Assembly: GCF_016859285.1 (NCBI RefSeq)
Contig: NC_053401.1
Coordinates: 5,777,469 to 5,841,468 of the forward strand
DNA: 64,000 nucleotides
Source: Xiphias gladius
Lineage: Eukaryota > Chordata > Actinopteri > Istiophoriformes > Xiphiidae
Direction: 5' to 3'
Part shown: piece by piece, positions 12,560 through 26,035 of the stretch
How the letters are laid out: each line of letters begins with the position of its first letter
How positions within the stretch are numbered: the first letter of the stretch is position 1
The notes under the pieces: model-generated
Databases searched by the model: none
What the model saw: only the letters and a program-made list of their open reading frames with translations
Told to the model about the DNA's origin: nothing
Program-made: the position numbers and the translations under genes

Positions 12560-13705
12560 TGGTTCTCAGCTAAAGCATTCGGTCAGCCATCATTTTCCGG
12601 AGCGGAGTACACTGGCACAGCGCTGTGGTGGGTCTGATGAACTGCCACAAGGAGGGAGAACAATTCAGCATGTGTGAAAGAAAACAAATACTGTAAAATG
12701 ATAAATTAGGGGGCACAAGTCATGCGGACAGCTAAACATGGACCCTGACAGGCCGGACCAATGACGGCGTATTGAATGACTTACGCCGCACTTATTATTC
12801 TTGGCAATGAGTGAAAATGGTGCCGTTGACTACATCATATCTCCGTCAATCTAATGCGCCACAGTAAAGCATAGCATTTCATCGTGTAGGACATAAATCC
12901 CCTGGCTAGACAGATTTACATTGATTGAGCACACGGAGATGAGCTGAACACGCCCCCTTAGGTAATAAAGTGCCACAGTCAATCACCTATCAGACTCTCA
13001 TCGCAGCTGTACCCCTGCCATCCCGGGGCCCATCAGGCAGGTTTCCGTGCAGGCTGTCCAGCAATATGCGGAGCCTGTGTGAAGTGAGAGGAATGGAAAA
13101 GCCAGGGCCCCTTTTTTGTGTCCAGGCTCCACGGATGTTAGGATGTGTTTCAGAAGGGAGTGAGCCAGAGTGGATCTCCATTGGCTGGATTTCACGGAGC
13201 AGCATGTGAAAATCCTACGATCTTAATCAGTTTGTGATGTGTAGTATATCCCAGGACTCCGGCACAGGCCGGAACAAGTGGGCTATTAAAAGGACACTAA
13301 AATGTGAAGCACAAACCGATTAAAAAAAATCTTCAAAGCGAGATTGCGTGGAGATGCAGAAGCTAGTAGAAGAGCGGCTAGCCAGTAGGTAACCGATAAG
13401 CTAAACATTATATTGGTGTTTAAGTTACCTAGCCAATCACTGACACTTGACACCGGCTGACAGCTGGATTGAGCGAGGGCGGCAGCCCCACCCTCTTTTC
13501 TGTGACAACAATCAGATGAGAAAAGTTACTGATTCTGGCTTTAATCATGTGAAAACAGATGATTTATTTCCCTCCTATCTGCTTTTCTCACAAGGTGTGG
13601 GGGGCCTACCGGAATTCTGAACAGACCAGAGTGTTACTTGGGTCTAATCCAGAGGGAAAGAACAACCCAGTCTTTAGAGACCCATTCACAGGTGCCAGAA
13701 CTCTC

Positions 13706-13742
13706 TTGTCTCTCTCTCTCTCTCTCCTCTCTCCCTCTCCTG
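13706..13742. repeat. CT-rich simple repeat
   Basis: Polypyrimidine (CT)n tract with interruptions. It produces spurious Leu/Ser-rich open frames. Confidence 0.85.
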
Positions 13743-16700
13743 CTCTCGCCGCAGTCTCCATCTCAAGCAGTTTGGGCCTGGCTGATTTACCTGGGCGGAC
13801 GAGTCACGAGCGCAGGCAGCTCCGGTGGAGGCCGTTCTCGCGCTGTCTGGTGGCATCCGTGCGGCTCAGCAACACCTTCAGACCCCTCTCAGTGTGCAGA
13901 TCACAGCCTAGCAGGTCTCTCCCTCGCCGGGCAGTTGGATTGTTGTGTTGCTCTGGGTGGCAGGGGCTGATTTTTTGGCCTCTATCAATGCATTAGAAAA
14001 AGAAAAGGAGACGTTTTATGACCCTTAACTGCTTTGTTCAAGATATGCAAAACCACAGCAACCTCACCATGGCAACTTCTTAGCTCTTCCTATAGCAGAC
14101 TTTGCAGAACGAGGCACTAATTAACCCTGAGAAGACTTATCTGAGAAAAAGTTATGTCAGATCTACGTTAACTTCATGAAATTTACTCAAAGGTCATCTT
14201 GAGGACTGTTTGTCAGTTGTGTGCATGCTTACTCTCAAACGTAACTTAATGTATCTATGGCGAGATATATTATACATACATGAGATTTTAAAAACGTGTT
14301 TATGTTATGTGAGCAACTTAGCTCTTATCCCCCGTTCTCAGATTTTGACGTAGTCAAGTCGTTTGTTGCAATTGTGAAACCCGGGTGTTTACAAGGTTCG
14401 AGGAATCCAATATGTTTTACGGCTCCCCGAGAGAATTTATCCATGTTGTCAATCACACGCAGTATATCGTGCTTGCACATATAACAGTAGCCGTGTAGTC
14501 ATGGTCATTTTCGGGCATATATATGGTATCTGGCCTCTCCAGATGCTGCCGCAAGTAGCCATTTATCACCAAGTCACATACTGGGTCTGTACTACTTGTG
14601 AGATTGAGATAAATGACCTGTTTTAGTGCATTGCGGTGGTTATTTAAAGTACAAAGCAGAAAGGGACAGAAGTAAACCAGACAGAATATAATGTGATTTG
14701 ATTATGTTGCTTTTTTAGATGTGCTTAAACTTGATTCCAAATTGAATTACCTCGGCGTCTCTTTGTGCATTTCAGTTAAAGGGTTGTGAAAGTCTTGGCA
14801 TTTGCTTCAATAAGGTGGTGATGCAGCTGCAGCGAACCTCGACAAACAAAGAGGCCTGAGAAACAGAACATCGCCAGCTTCAATCTCCAAATACTGCTCC
14901 GAGCTAAATGACGATCGCAAATGATGCACACAAGCGTTCTCCGGTCCAACGCCCCAGAGGGGAGAACGTCATCATTCGCCAGTGCTTTTCGAAACCTTTA
15001 TCAATGACAGGTGCGGAAATTCATAGGATCATTTTTTTTCCCCCTGCTTTTTCTGTCTGTCTTAGCCGCCGCGGTTGGGGTTTAGTTAGGCTCAGGCATT
15101 GAGCATGTTAGAGGATGAAAAAGTATCATGGTCACGGTCAAAAGAAGAACTACGTGGCTAAATTTAGGAACAGATGATGAAAACATCGGCCATCAGATGC
15201 CACAGAAAATGAACAGTGACCAAGTCACACGCTGTGTTCACCATTCCATTAATTCCAGCCGCCTTCTAAAAGGTGTTTCTTCTGCCTCTGTTGCCTTCTA
15301 ACAGGAAAAATGTAACCATAGGTCATATTAGGAAACTGAAAAAACACCGCTGTTGTTTTTCTTCTTGCGAGGACAGTTTATGAATCCCTGAGCCGGCAGA
15401 GGAAAAAGTGCTTATGAAAAGAAAAGAACAAACAATCATCGCACTTAAAGCTAAAATTAAACCGCAAGAGAGGAGATGAAAAAATCCGCTGCTGTGTTTG
15501 TAAAATTGTCTCACTTTGTTTGTTTATATACATCAGGCAAAATCACGTGAACAGCAAACGCAAAACCCGATCATAATCAACAATAGCAGAGTCTAGAGAA
15601 CATCCCCAGTCCCGCTAACATAAACACTAGGTTTTGTCCGCATCCTGTTCTGGTTTCTGGGTGAAGGATGATCGACTGTGGCTCCAGGCTGACTGGCAAT
15701 TTTCCAAGAAAGAAAGAAAGAAAAAAAAAAAAACAGTCAGGTCTGACCCTTTGGCACCTTTGGCCCCACTGCCCTGTTGCCCATCAGCTCTTCTCCTCTC
15801 AAGTCTACTCATCCAGACCACAGATACTCAGTCAGGAAAGGGAGCGGGGGGTTGTCCAGCTGTTGTCTTGACACCATGGACACCTCTGTTTAACTGAGAA
15901 GTGATGTCTGGGAAATGTAGTGCAAAGAATCTCAAAAAAAAAGCCGCACGTCATGGTCTACTCCCTGAATCTCTGTGTGTTCTTGCAGTGACTCAACCCA
16001 TTTCTGAGGCAAATTACAAAGTAATTCTGTGTTTGACCAGATTTTTATCCACTCATCAGCTTATCAAAGCACTCTGGAGTCAATTTTTATTATAGTGTTC
16101 AGTGCATGCATACACCTTACTTATAGCTTATCGCCATGATTTGGCATTGGCAGCACGAGAAGAGGTCAGCAGAGGCGAGTCTGCCACGCCACAGTCCATT
16201 ACAGTGCAAGCAATAAGACGTAATTACAGTTTTACTCTGGCCAAATCGATATCTGCTGAATAAGAATGAGCTTTAACAGGCAGTTTATTATGTTGCAATG
16301 AGACTGACACTGTGGCTTTCCTTCCCTTCGTTAATGCTCTCGTAAAATCATAAAGGAGTCCTCTGAGGGACGCAGTGCACGACGGGGACACTTCCTTCAC
16401 ATGCACAGGCGCTAAAAATAAAACGAGGTCCACTCTATTTTAAACATATTTCACATGGCACTGTCACGTCTCGCTTTGACCAGGGCTCTCACTGATATCG
16501 CGCAGTATTAATGGACGGGACGAGATCCCGCGGTCGCCGGGGCAATGGATCTGTTGACATGTGAGCTCGATAACTGTTGCTATTTTATCCATAGCACTTT
16601 TAGGACTGCTTCTCCGTTCTGGCAATGGCAGCCGATGAAGACCCAGTGATACGGTCGAAAGCTTTGGAAAAAAAAACAAAAACGGTAAGCTCACCATGAG

Positions 16701-16814
16701 TTGGGATTGCTTTGTCAAGCATTTCTTGAGTTTTATGCACATGTACAAGCCATTCACAAGCTGGTTTAGAATGTTTGTGTATGTATTTAGAACAAAAGAA
16801 TACACATCATTATA

Positions 16815-16816
<2 letters not shown>

Positions 16817-16854
<38 letters not shown>

Positions 16855-16871
16855 TATAGATAGATAGATAT
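16817..16871. repeat. (TA)n followed by GATA repeat
   Basis: About 18 TA dinucleotides (16817-16852) run into a short GATA-type tetranucleotide tract. Confidence 0.95.
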
Positions 16872-17110
16872 ACTACAACTATGTCATACTGTGTTATCAC
16901 ACTTTCATTAACTGTATATATTAGTGATGGATGCTTCATAGAAGCTTTAAAAGACTACATCAAAAAAAGCTTAGAGATTTATTTATCTCTGCTTAAAACT
17001 ACACTATAGTGTGTTATAAAGACTTTATTAGGTGTTTATTTACTGCTTATAGATGCCAAATAGGGATGTTACAAAACATCTATAAAAAGATGTTTATAGG
17101 TCACATTTTT
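16872..17110. repeat. AT-rich dispersed repeat remnant
   Basis: The segment has repeated words such as 'gtgttataaagacttta', 'actgcttatagatgcc' and 'catctataaaaagatg', resembling a common teleost repeat built from TTATAA/CTTATA words. The assignment is from memory of similar sequences and is tentative. Confidence 0.4.
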
Positions 17111-19840
17111 TTCCTCCGGCTTTAAAACATTGCGTATCTCTGGATTCTTAAAATTTCTAATATATATAAGAAAAATGCGTGAATGGCAGCCAGGCTATCT
17201 ATTCAGACCATGGCTGCCAGACCGAATAGACATGACAAGATGACAGAAATAACCCGCAGGGCAGCATGTAAACTGTGAGACCACTGTCCATGTCTAGTAT
17301 GACTATACTTTCTTGGTGCAGCTATTACTGCCATTGAATAGCAGATGCATTCAGGCAGCAAGGCCCACGTTAAGGAGACTAAATAGACTTGAAGACGTGT
17401 CAGCGTCAGTGCCACGCTGAGGCTCTTGCAATGACCGATGGCACTGACAGGCGGCTGATATCTTTCAAAATGGTGCAAACGTTTAGACAAGACTATTGCA
17501 TCCATAATTCATGGTGCTATCCGTGACAGCAAAGTACAGACACAACAAATGATTGCGGTCAGTGCTGGCTATTGCGTAGTGAAGGTGATGAATTATTAAT
17601 TGTATTCGTTATTTTCGATGAAGACCGACTCCAGTGCAGTTAAATCGCATTTTTATCGCTGATTGTTAGGTTGTTTAGTGATTTACTGATGCGGTTCTGC
17701 AACACAATTAAGACAAAAAAAAAAAGATGTATTTTATTATGCTAACTCAACTAAAGTGACATCTGCTGTGAGTGTAATCAAACTAAGATGCGGAGGACGG
17801 AGTCACATCACTGAGGGTGGGTTTTGGGCATTTGAGGTTTCGCTGCATTGTCAGTCACATTGGGGCGATCCGGCCGCCTGACGATGGATGACCTGGCGCT
17901 CTCACCTCTCACTCAAAGCAGAGTTTTTGCACAAGGGCGTGAACGGTCTATCACGGCAGCACGACAGAAAAAGGTCAAGGCCGAAAATACTGGGCTTTCA
18001 CACTGAAGAGCCAATCGCAGCCGCTGGTTCTGATCCTAACTCCACCTAATTTCACTAAAATGAACCAGGAGATTTGTTTGAAAAAACATTCGAGGCAGTT
18101 TTTTGAGAAGACGCTGCCTTGGTGTTATGTATCGTCATTCTTGCTATTTTGCACTATTGGGCAGGAAACATCTTGCTTATTGTTAGTGCCAGCAAGTGAT
18201 TTCCTCTGTATTCTCATTTACCGATAAATAAGTTAATGAAATAAGTAAATAAATAAGTCTCTCATAAACATGTCGTATTTCCTTGATGTAAGTTAAAAAA
18301 AAAGCCCAGTTGGCCTTTTAAAAGCCACAGGCATGAAGAACACAATGGTAAGTTCACTGGAGAATACATGCGCATCGGCAGCATTGTTGCAGCACCAGAT
18401 CTCAAGGTAATTTGCCACACAGCCTGCAGACAGGTACGAATGTCCGTCCGGGGCTCTGGACACCCAGGATGTGTGTCTCTGTGCCTGTGAGAGGAGAGAA
18501 AAAAAAAGAAAAGAGGATGACGATGAAGAGAGAAAAAGCGATTAGAGCGGGAGAGAAGGGGGAAGAGATTTTCTTCTGGGAGCCACTGAGTCAGAAGGGG
18601 ATGATGTATTGTTCCTTTTTTTTCTATTTTTTAAAGCTGGGTTCTTTGCGTCATGGCTTCTGGACAGCGGGGGTCCGTATCACCACGCTGCAGAGACAGT
18701 GGCATTTATTTGCGCCTCAGATACTGGGAAAATCCCAGGGAAGGCTTTGAACCGCAGCCTTTTCTTGTTTGTCTACGGGCTGAAGAGCCCATGGCGTCAA
18801 GTATGCAGTGCAGCGCGCCGCGAAATACGATGCTGAACCACAACGCATCCCGGCCTCTTCCGCTTTCCTTCTGTCTCATTACCTGTCGATTGGTTTTATC
18901 CATGTAGCATCCCCCATCCCCCCCCATCCGTCATGTGTAACGCACGTCATCTAGTGCGATGATCGTGTTCCACGCACCCTACACAATTCCTGGTCGAAAC
19001 ACCCTGGAAGGTGCAGTGTGTGCGTGTGGGGTGTGCCAGAGTCGGCGCAATAGCAGATGGGCTGTCAGGCGTGAGCTGAAAAGCTAAAAGCAGCGTCCAT
19101 GTCTGCGCCTCCTGACGGTCGATTCAAATCTCGCCTTGAGGTTTTGGAAGATTTGACTTCATCAGATTTTGATCCACGAAAACCATCGGTTACTGGCCGT
19201 CTCAAATCCAGACAACACATCACAAAGTACCACACGACAAACCCATGGCTGTGTAATATTTCACCACAGAAATACTTTACAATATTTAGATGGGGGAGAT
19301 CTAGAGTTTGATAAGGTCCCAGGAATCCTATTTTAGCCCCAGAGCCCCAAAGCAGGTTATTGATGATCATGTTTTTATTCATTTAAAAAAAAAATTATAT
19401 TCCTTCCTCGGTGTGCTCGCTCACTGACTGTCGCAGCCAAAACCTCTTCCGAACTGTCTCGGAGGGGTTCAGGGGCAAACAATTAAAGCGAACCGAATAC
19501 TGGTGTAGAGAATGGCATGCAAAACAGATTTAACAGGGAACGGCCGTGAATTACAAAGAAATATCTGTCGGTATGTATGACTGATTGAAATGGCCTTGCT
19601 GCACCCATCCAAATGAGACCCCTTGTCTTTTCTCTGCAAAGGGACGGAGCTTGTTTACTCTGCCCTGCTAAGACAGCAACACCTGATGCGCGTGAGTGCA
19701 TTTCGTGAGCGTCTGTTTCTCCTGTTTCCATATCACTGAATGCTCATGAGTGCTGATCGTGTGCGCATGCACGGTGTACGTACGGGTGTGTGCTCACTGC
19801 GTGGGTTTGTTTGTGAGGGTTAAATAATTCCCAGGAAGGT
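17111..19840. other. Intergenic, no gene seen
   Basis: No exon-like open frame, RNA gene or repeat family that I can defend. Confidence 0.5.
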
Positions 19841-19852
19841 GGGGGGGGGGGG

Positions 19853-19899
<47 letters not shown>
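19841..19899. repeat. G13 run joined to (CA)n microsatellite
   Basis: Thirteen consecutive G (19841-19853) are followed by CGCG and about 20 CA repeats to 19897. The purine run and the alternating purine-pyrimidine block together have strong potential for non-B structure. Confidence 0.95.
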
Positions 19900-19900
<1 letters not shown>

Positions 19901-21790
19901 TATATGTGATAATAGGGCTTGTATTTTGGGGATTCAAGATGCCCAGACTTGTTCCATGAATGCAAAGCCCCGGTTGCCAGGGGCGATGTCTCCATGAGGG
20001 CAGTATGAAGGACGGCTTTTCGCTCCATGTTTACCACAAGAAGGGATCATCCGTAAGGAGAGAGATAAATATTTGAGTGTGTTTTCTTTTTATTATAGAT
20101 TCCCAACAAGGTGTATAACATGTTTGCCCGTCACGCCAGATCCAGATCCCCAAAGATTCCATTTTAATCAGAGCCATATGTTAAGATTTTTGGCTGTTGT
20201 TAACATTTAAATGTATTTGTATGAAAAGCGTGCTGACAGTAAATCCTGCAATCAACATGGTCATTCCTATACTTTTTCTAATTGGCGTATCTAGTGAGGG
20301 AAATCATGTTAAATCATAATGAAACCTCATTTTGCTGGGAAGCCCCCATTTACTTTTACGTCCTGAAACCTTACTTTGACAACAGTTGGTTTACGGAATG
20401 GAAAAACCTCAGGGACCCCCCCAGTGAGGGGCTCATGGGAAATGTCAGGGCATATTCCCTTTATATTTTGCTCCTTGTGAGATGGGAGAAAAGGTTTGGG
20501 GCGAGCGTTTGAGGCGGGTTTGGCCTGCACTTGACTGGGCAGGGATCTTGGGGGGTCCGGTGCAAAACAGCGGAGGGGAGTTGGGCTCGCGTGTCCTGGG
20601 TTGGTGGAGATTATGAACCGACGTTAGCAACCAGTTTCAGACCTGATATGGATTGAACTCTCGCACTCTGCTGTTAAAACCCGGGTAAAGACAAAGGATC
20701 AACCAGCGCTTGAAGCGCTGTGGTAATAGATGCCTGGTGTGAGATGACATCGCCATCTTCTGGAATGAAAAAAAAAGTGCAGCGTGAGTATGGAAATCAT
20801 TTATCAATTTTAATTTATCAATTAAAAGTTCCGTCTGCTGGCCGGAGGAAGTGGAACATTCCAGTAGTAACAGCTACGATTTCACTCGATGTGGACACAG
20901 TAACATGAACATCTGTACAACTTTATGTAGTCTCATACAGATGCTGATTTAACTTTGTAAGTGTAACTTTATCATCTACTTTTCTTTATTATGGAATGAG
21001 TCCCCATCATTCAACTCTTTCTAAGATATTCTCCTTTAAATCTCTTTAAGGTTATTGAAATCATCAGCCTATTCCAAATTTTCATTGAGGCTATATAATG
21101 TTTACATTGAATAAAACGTTCAAACCCAAGACACCATGTGTTTTTACAACTGCATCCTTCAATCAAATGGAAATATGTCAGATGTGTATACGTTACCCCG
21201 TTATGTGCGCCGCAGAGGCAATCGTTCACACAACATACATCTTTCCCGGAGGAACATCTCGGTATGTACTGTGCGCGGAGGAATTTTAACAAGCGGAGCT
21301 ATCGCTGATGGAGCGAAACTGACATCAATACAGTGGTCAGTCAAGTGAAAATGAGGGAAAACAAGCTAATAGAGTGGCCTCCGCAATTTTTTTTGTTTTC
21401 TGTTGCCTGCTGTTCGGAGGCCTGTTTGGTCTTGGCAGAAATATTACTTTCTTTTGCGCCAAAAAAAAAGCCACATGTGTTCGAAAGCTGAGAGAAGGAC
21501 TTGCTGAAATAAAGGAATTCAACATCGAACCATTCACATATTGTAAAACAGAGGGACAAGAGGGGACAAGATGAAGATGTCCGTTGCAGTCGAAAGTAGC
21601 CCTCCCGCAGTCTGTGCAGCTGCATCTACAACACCCTGACCCTTTCCCCCCTTCACCCGCGAGGCCTCTGTCACGCTTGCACACGAGCGTAACAGCTCAT
21701 GCACACATACAGACTTTACCGTGCAGGAGCATGTCAAGCCTTTAAACTGCCACGATTAGTTGCTGAGGCCTGCAAGAGTACTGGCTTTGT
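19900..21790. other. Intergenic, no gene seen
   Basis: Several short frames on both strands with no domain or splice support. The distal promoter of the transporter gene may extend into the right-hand end. Confidence 0.5.
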
Positions 21791-21810
21791 TCCCTGCTCA
21801 GGCTGAGTGG

Positions 21811-21827
21811 GTGGGGCGACAACCAAT
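21811..21827 (+). promoter_or_regulatory. Likely core promoter of slc7a11-like gene
   Basis: A GC-box-like GTGGGGCG (21811-21818) lies five bases from a CCAAT box (21823-21827), about 320 bp upstream of the chosen start codon. No TATA box is evident. The transcription start is inferred to lie at about 21860-22000, giving an unspliced 5' leader. Confidence 0.45.
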
Positions 21828-22143
21828 GAGGGAAGAAAAATATGTAGAACAAGTTCAAGGGAGAAGGGGCCATGTTTTGGCAAGTGTTGTCTCTTCCCAC
21901 GACAGCTCCTTGCACCGTCACAAAACTTCCGTCAACCAGGACGCATAAAGCGGAGGGCTGCTCAAGGATCCTACCGTGGTTGTGACGGCGCTCTCGAAAG
22001 CAGACAAAAGAGGAGGTAAGAACTACATTTTGCGCACCTAAAATTTAAGGCAGACTCTTCAAACAGGCGGAGGAATGAGGGGAGACTCATTCAGAGTGTT
22101 GGTCAGTCCGAAGGGTCCAAGCGGCGCTCACAGTCGCACAGGA

Positions 22144-25100
22144 ATGGACGGGACGCAGGTGAAGAAAGAGGAGGGCGGCAAGAAAGAGAAGATAGAAGAG
22201 GAGGTGGTGCACCTTCGGAGAGAGATAGGTCTGCTGCCTGCCGTGTCCTTGGTCATCGGGACCGTGGTGGGCAGCGGCATCTTCATCGCACCCAAGGGAG
22301 TGCTGATGAACAGTGGGAGCGTGGGGCTCTCCCTGCTGGTGTGGGCGCTATGTGGAGTCCTCTCCTTGTTTGGTAAGAGACTTCGTGGTATAATTTATCT
22401 ATAGTCTCTCACGATAACCGTATTTCATGTTGTTCTTTATCAAGCATTTCTGTGCTGAGCGAGGAGTAGGACAAAAAGTATTTTGCTCATCTGTTTAGAG
22501 CAGAATAATAATTAAATTAAATTAAAACGATTAATCATCACATTCGGTGATCATTTTCAAACACTTCTACAAATGGTTTTTTGATAGCATCATATACGTT
22601 TTTATAAATTGTTTTTAAATGCATGAATTAATTAACGGATTATTACTAACCCCTGAAAACTGTATAATTATTCAGTTGACAGAATCACTCGTTCAACATT
22701 AAACTTGACTTGACTTGATTAAACTTGACCTTTTTCTTCAGTGCATTCATGAGCTCGACTATAAGAAATTTAATCTAATCAGCGGCATCATATGAGGTAG
22801 GATAAGGGGAAGATTCATGTTGCAGCAGAGCAGGAAAAATGAAATAACAAATAGAATCAATAGCTATAATCATAATATACGACACGTGAGACTATATACA
22901 GAACATGAGTTGTGAAAGCATTTGTGCAAATATATATGTATATATGCAAAAATAATTACTTGAGCAGATATACATCAAATCATAAGTATGTTAACAAACT
23001 AACTAATAGTCAAAGAACTGTCACACTTGAAACTGCTTTAATGCAACTTCATATGTTCTTATTTTTTTTATCCAAAACTCTGCTCTTTTGTCCATTGCTC
23101 CATTAGGGGCTTTGTGCTATGCAGAGCTGGGCACCAGCTTTACAAAATCAGGGGGCCACTACATTTATCTACTGGAGACACTGGGGCCGCTGCCTGCCTT
23201 CTTACGACTCTGGGTGGAGTACCTATTCATCAGGTGGGTTTTTGCTTTGGACACCACGAAGAGAAAATTGACCTCATATCAAATCGCGAAACGCAGCAAA
23301 CTCAGTTTCCACCTCCAGGCCGGCTGTGGCTTCCTATGTGTCCCTGGCTTTCGGCCGCTATGTGGTGGAGCCGTTCTTTGCACCTTGTGCTGCTCCCACG
23401 GTGCTAATCAAACTAGTCAGCATCCTCGGAGTGAGTGAGTGGTTTTATACCTCCTCCTTGTAGCCAAAAACACCATTATACCACCCCATGTGTCCGTGTG
23501 GTGCGAGGTAGAGATCCATGCATTTTTCCTTTACCAGTTGTTTGTCTTTGGTTCTGCGTAGCATTTGTCGTGGCAGTCAACTGCTGGAGTGTGACCTTGG
23601 CATCTCGCACTCAGATCACCTTGACCTTCATCAAGATCTTTGCCCTGGTCCTCATCATAACCCCTGGCGTCATCGCATTGGCCAAAGGTGAGAGGATGTA
23701 ATCGTTACCGCTGAGGGTACAGTCGGCTTTTGAACTGTTAGCTCCCGTCAAATGGCTTTCGTTTGTTGATAATGCTCAGCTACTCCCTCTCTCTCTCTCT
23801 GTATGTCTTTTGTTTCCAGGGAAGACAGAAAATTTCCAGAATGGCTTTGAGGTTGACTCATTAACGCTGGATAGGTTGCCATTGGCCTTCTATAATGGTC
23901 TATATGCCTACGGTGGATGGTAAAAAAAGACGGCCTACTGTAGTATGAGCGCTAGAGCAAATTTAAAAGGCTTGATTGTTTACTTTGACCACATATGGAA
24001 CCCTTTTTCACAGATTTATACAGTTCATTAACCAATAATAATATAAACAACAACGAATTACAATCAGACAAAATACCGACATACATAGTAACATTCATTG
24101 AGAACTGATGATTTGCTGGTAAATAGACACAACAGTCAGAACTCTATGTGTCCGGGCTTTTCCTTTCTCCCTCAGGTTTTATCTGAACTTTGTCACAGAA
24201 GAGGTCATTAACCCAAATAGGTATTTTACATTTGACATCAGCTCTCCAGCCAATCAGTTTTTAAAAGCCATGTCGCCTTGAAAGTACCGTTATATCGCTC
24301 CGCGTGTATCCTCTCTTGTCAGAAACATCCCACTGGCAATAATCTGCTCCATGGTGACAGTGACAGTCTTCTATGTGCTTGTTAATGTGGCCTACTACAC
24401 CGTGATGACCCCTGCGGAGCTCCTGCTGTCTGATGCCGTGGCCATGGTCAGTGCTACGCTGAGGAGTACTCGGGAATCAAAAGGGGCAAAATTGGAGGAA
24501 ATAGATCTACTGTTGTGCGCTGGAGTGTTGGTCTGATCCCCGTGTCTGTGTCTCTGCAGACGTTCGCCAACCGTGCTCTCCAGGGATTCGCCTCTGTGAT
24601 TCCGATTCTTGTGGCCCTGTCGTGCCTTGGAGCCCTTAACGGGGGCTTCTTTGGATCACCCAGGTAACCGGGGTGCGGAAAGATTATTCCTGGCCTTAAT
24701 GTGTGCGCTTGAATACAAAGGGGCTAACAGACTGGTTGCAAATCTTACTTGCTCGCTGGGTTGCAGGATGCTGTTTGTGGGGGCCAGGGAGGGCCACTGG
24801 CCGCCAATCTTTTCCATGATTCACATCCGCAGACAAACACCTTTGCCGGCCGTGCTGTTACTGGTAAAGTAGTGGTACCCAAATACGTGATAGAAATAAA
24901 GAGTTGCTTTACTAACCACTACATCACCATATACAACAGTCACAACAGAAGTAGACTGAGTGTGGATATGTCGTTGTAGCTGTATTGTCTGTCTCCAGTA
25001 CCCCTTGGTGGTGTTGATGTTAATCACTGGGGAGATCTACCAGCTCATCAGTTTTGCCTCCTTTGCTCGCTGGTTCTTCATCGCCTTGGCAACCTTGGGG

Positions 25101-26035
25101 ATGCTCATCCATCGGTATCGCTTCCCTCTCCACCCAAGACCTTTCAAGGTAAGAGTGTCTGTAGTTATTGTGCTAAATTGCAAAACGTATTTTTTGCATT
25201 TTTTTTGTCCTTCTGTACAATACCCTGACCCAAGCACTGTCATATTTTGCTCCTTTCAATAACCCAAAGGTGCCCTTGGCCATCGCGGTCACCTTCACAG
25301 TGGTTTGTTTCTTCATCGTGGGTCTGTCTCTGTATTCAGACCCCTGGAATACAGGGCGAAGCTGCGCCCTCACGCTGACCGGAGTCCCAGTTTACTATGT
25401 GACCGTCCACCGCTTCCGCTTGCCCCAGAGGTGGAGACGCATCTTCAGTAAGTCATACCGGGATCTGCCAAGTTGTCATTGCTGCGAAGATTTGTAAAGA
25501 AAAAAAGAATTGATATTGAAAGAAGTATTGGTGAAGACTGGAGCTTAAATTAAATGATTCAATATACATGCTCATTTTGGAACAAAGCTGACCTTCCCAA
25601 AGAACTAAATGAGTGAAATTGAGAAGTCACATGCTTGTAGAGCATGGACAAGTCTGTTTATAACACTGAGAAGGAAATACGCTTCTCGCACTAAACTTAT
25701 AATGGGACAAAGACTCTGTTAGGGGTCAGGTTTAGAACTGCTTCACATTTAAAGACAAAACACGTAGACAAAACTACAGACCTTATTGAAAATCTGCTCC
25801 AAATGTAAACATGCAGTAAATATAGTGCAGACAATACAATGGGCTATTATTTCCACCTAAGGCTCTTGGCCTCCAGAGCCAAGGGTTTGGGTCAGACCAG
25901 GGGTAAGAAAGGCAAGTATGAAAAGCCTTCTCAGCTCTTGCATAATTCTGACTCTCCACCACATTTCCAGACCACTGCAGCAAGCAGCTGCAGATCCTTC
26001 TTGAGGTGGCTCAACAGGAAGTCAAGACATACTGA
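22144..26035 (+). CDS. slc7a11: xCT-type cystine/glutamate antiporter light chain (slc7a11-like)
   Basis: Twelve-transmembrane SLC7 light chain, expected to exchange cystine for glutamate at the plasma membrane with the heavy chain Slc3a2. Coding exons: 22144-22372, 23107-23233, 23319-23434, 23562-23687, 23820-23919, 24176-24220, 24323-24446, 24560-24663, 24767-24863, 24999-25148, 25270-25447, 25971-26035. All junctions are GT-AG and phases agree; 486 aa (human xCT 501). Seen: [12 protein letters not shown] in helix 1; Arg119, Lys182 and the Arg of SFARW, matching human Arg135, Lys198 and Arg396 of the anionic substrate pocket; Cys142 matching Cys158, which forms the disulfide to the heavy chain; TPLPAV and SLYSDP signatures. 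An in-frame upstream ATG at 22075 would add 23 aa; 22144 was preferred for its GGAATGG context. A lineage-specific xCT paralogue rather than the strict orthologue is possible. Confidence 0.88.

Larger units (their letters stand above)
11026..16816. other. Intergenic, no gene seen
   Basis: Open frames up to 145 codons occur (for example 13559-13996), but they run through a CT tract and have no splice context or recognisable domain. A candidate RFX site is at 12547-12559 and a CT tract at 13706-13742. Nothing else can be supported. Confidence 0.5.

Noticed and set aside
13559-13996. 145-codon plus-strand frame
   Set aside because: Passes through a CT tract, with a competing overlapping frame and no recognisable protein or splice evidence.
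22014-22018. Splice donor GAG|GTAAG in the xCT-like 5' leader
   Set aside because: No acceptor at an acceptable distance before the start codon; a contiguous leader is simpler.
25270-25497. Stop at 25497 as the true end of the xCT-like protein
   Set aside because: A consensus donor at 25448 and a matching acceptor at 25970 restore the conserved xCT C-terminus in the correct phase.
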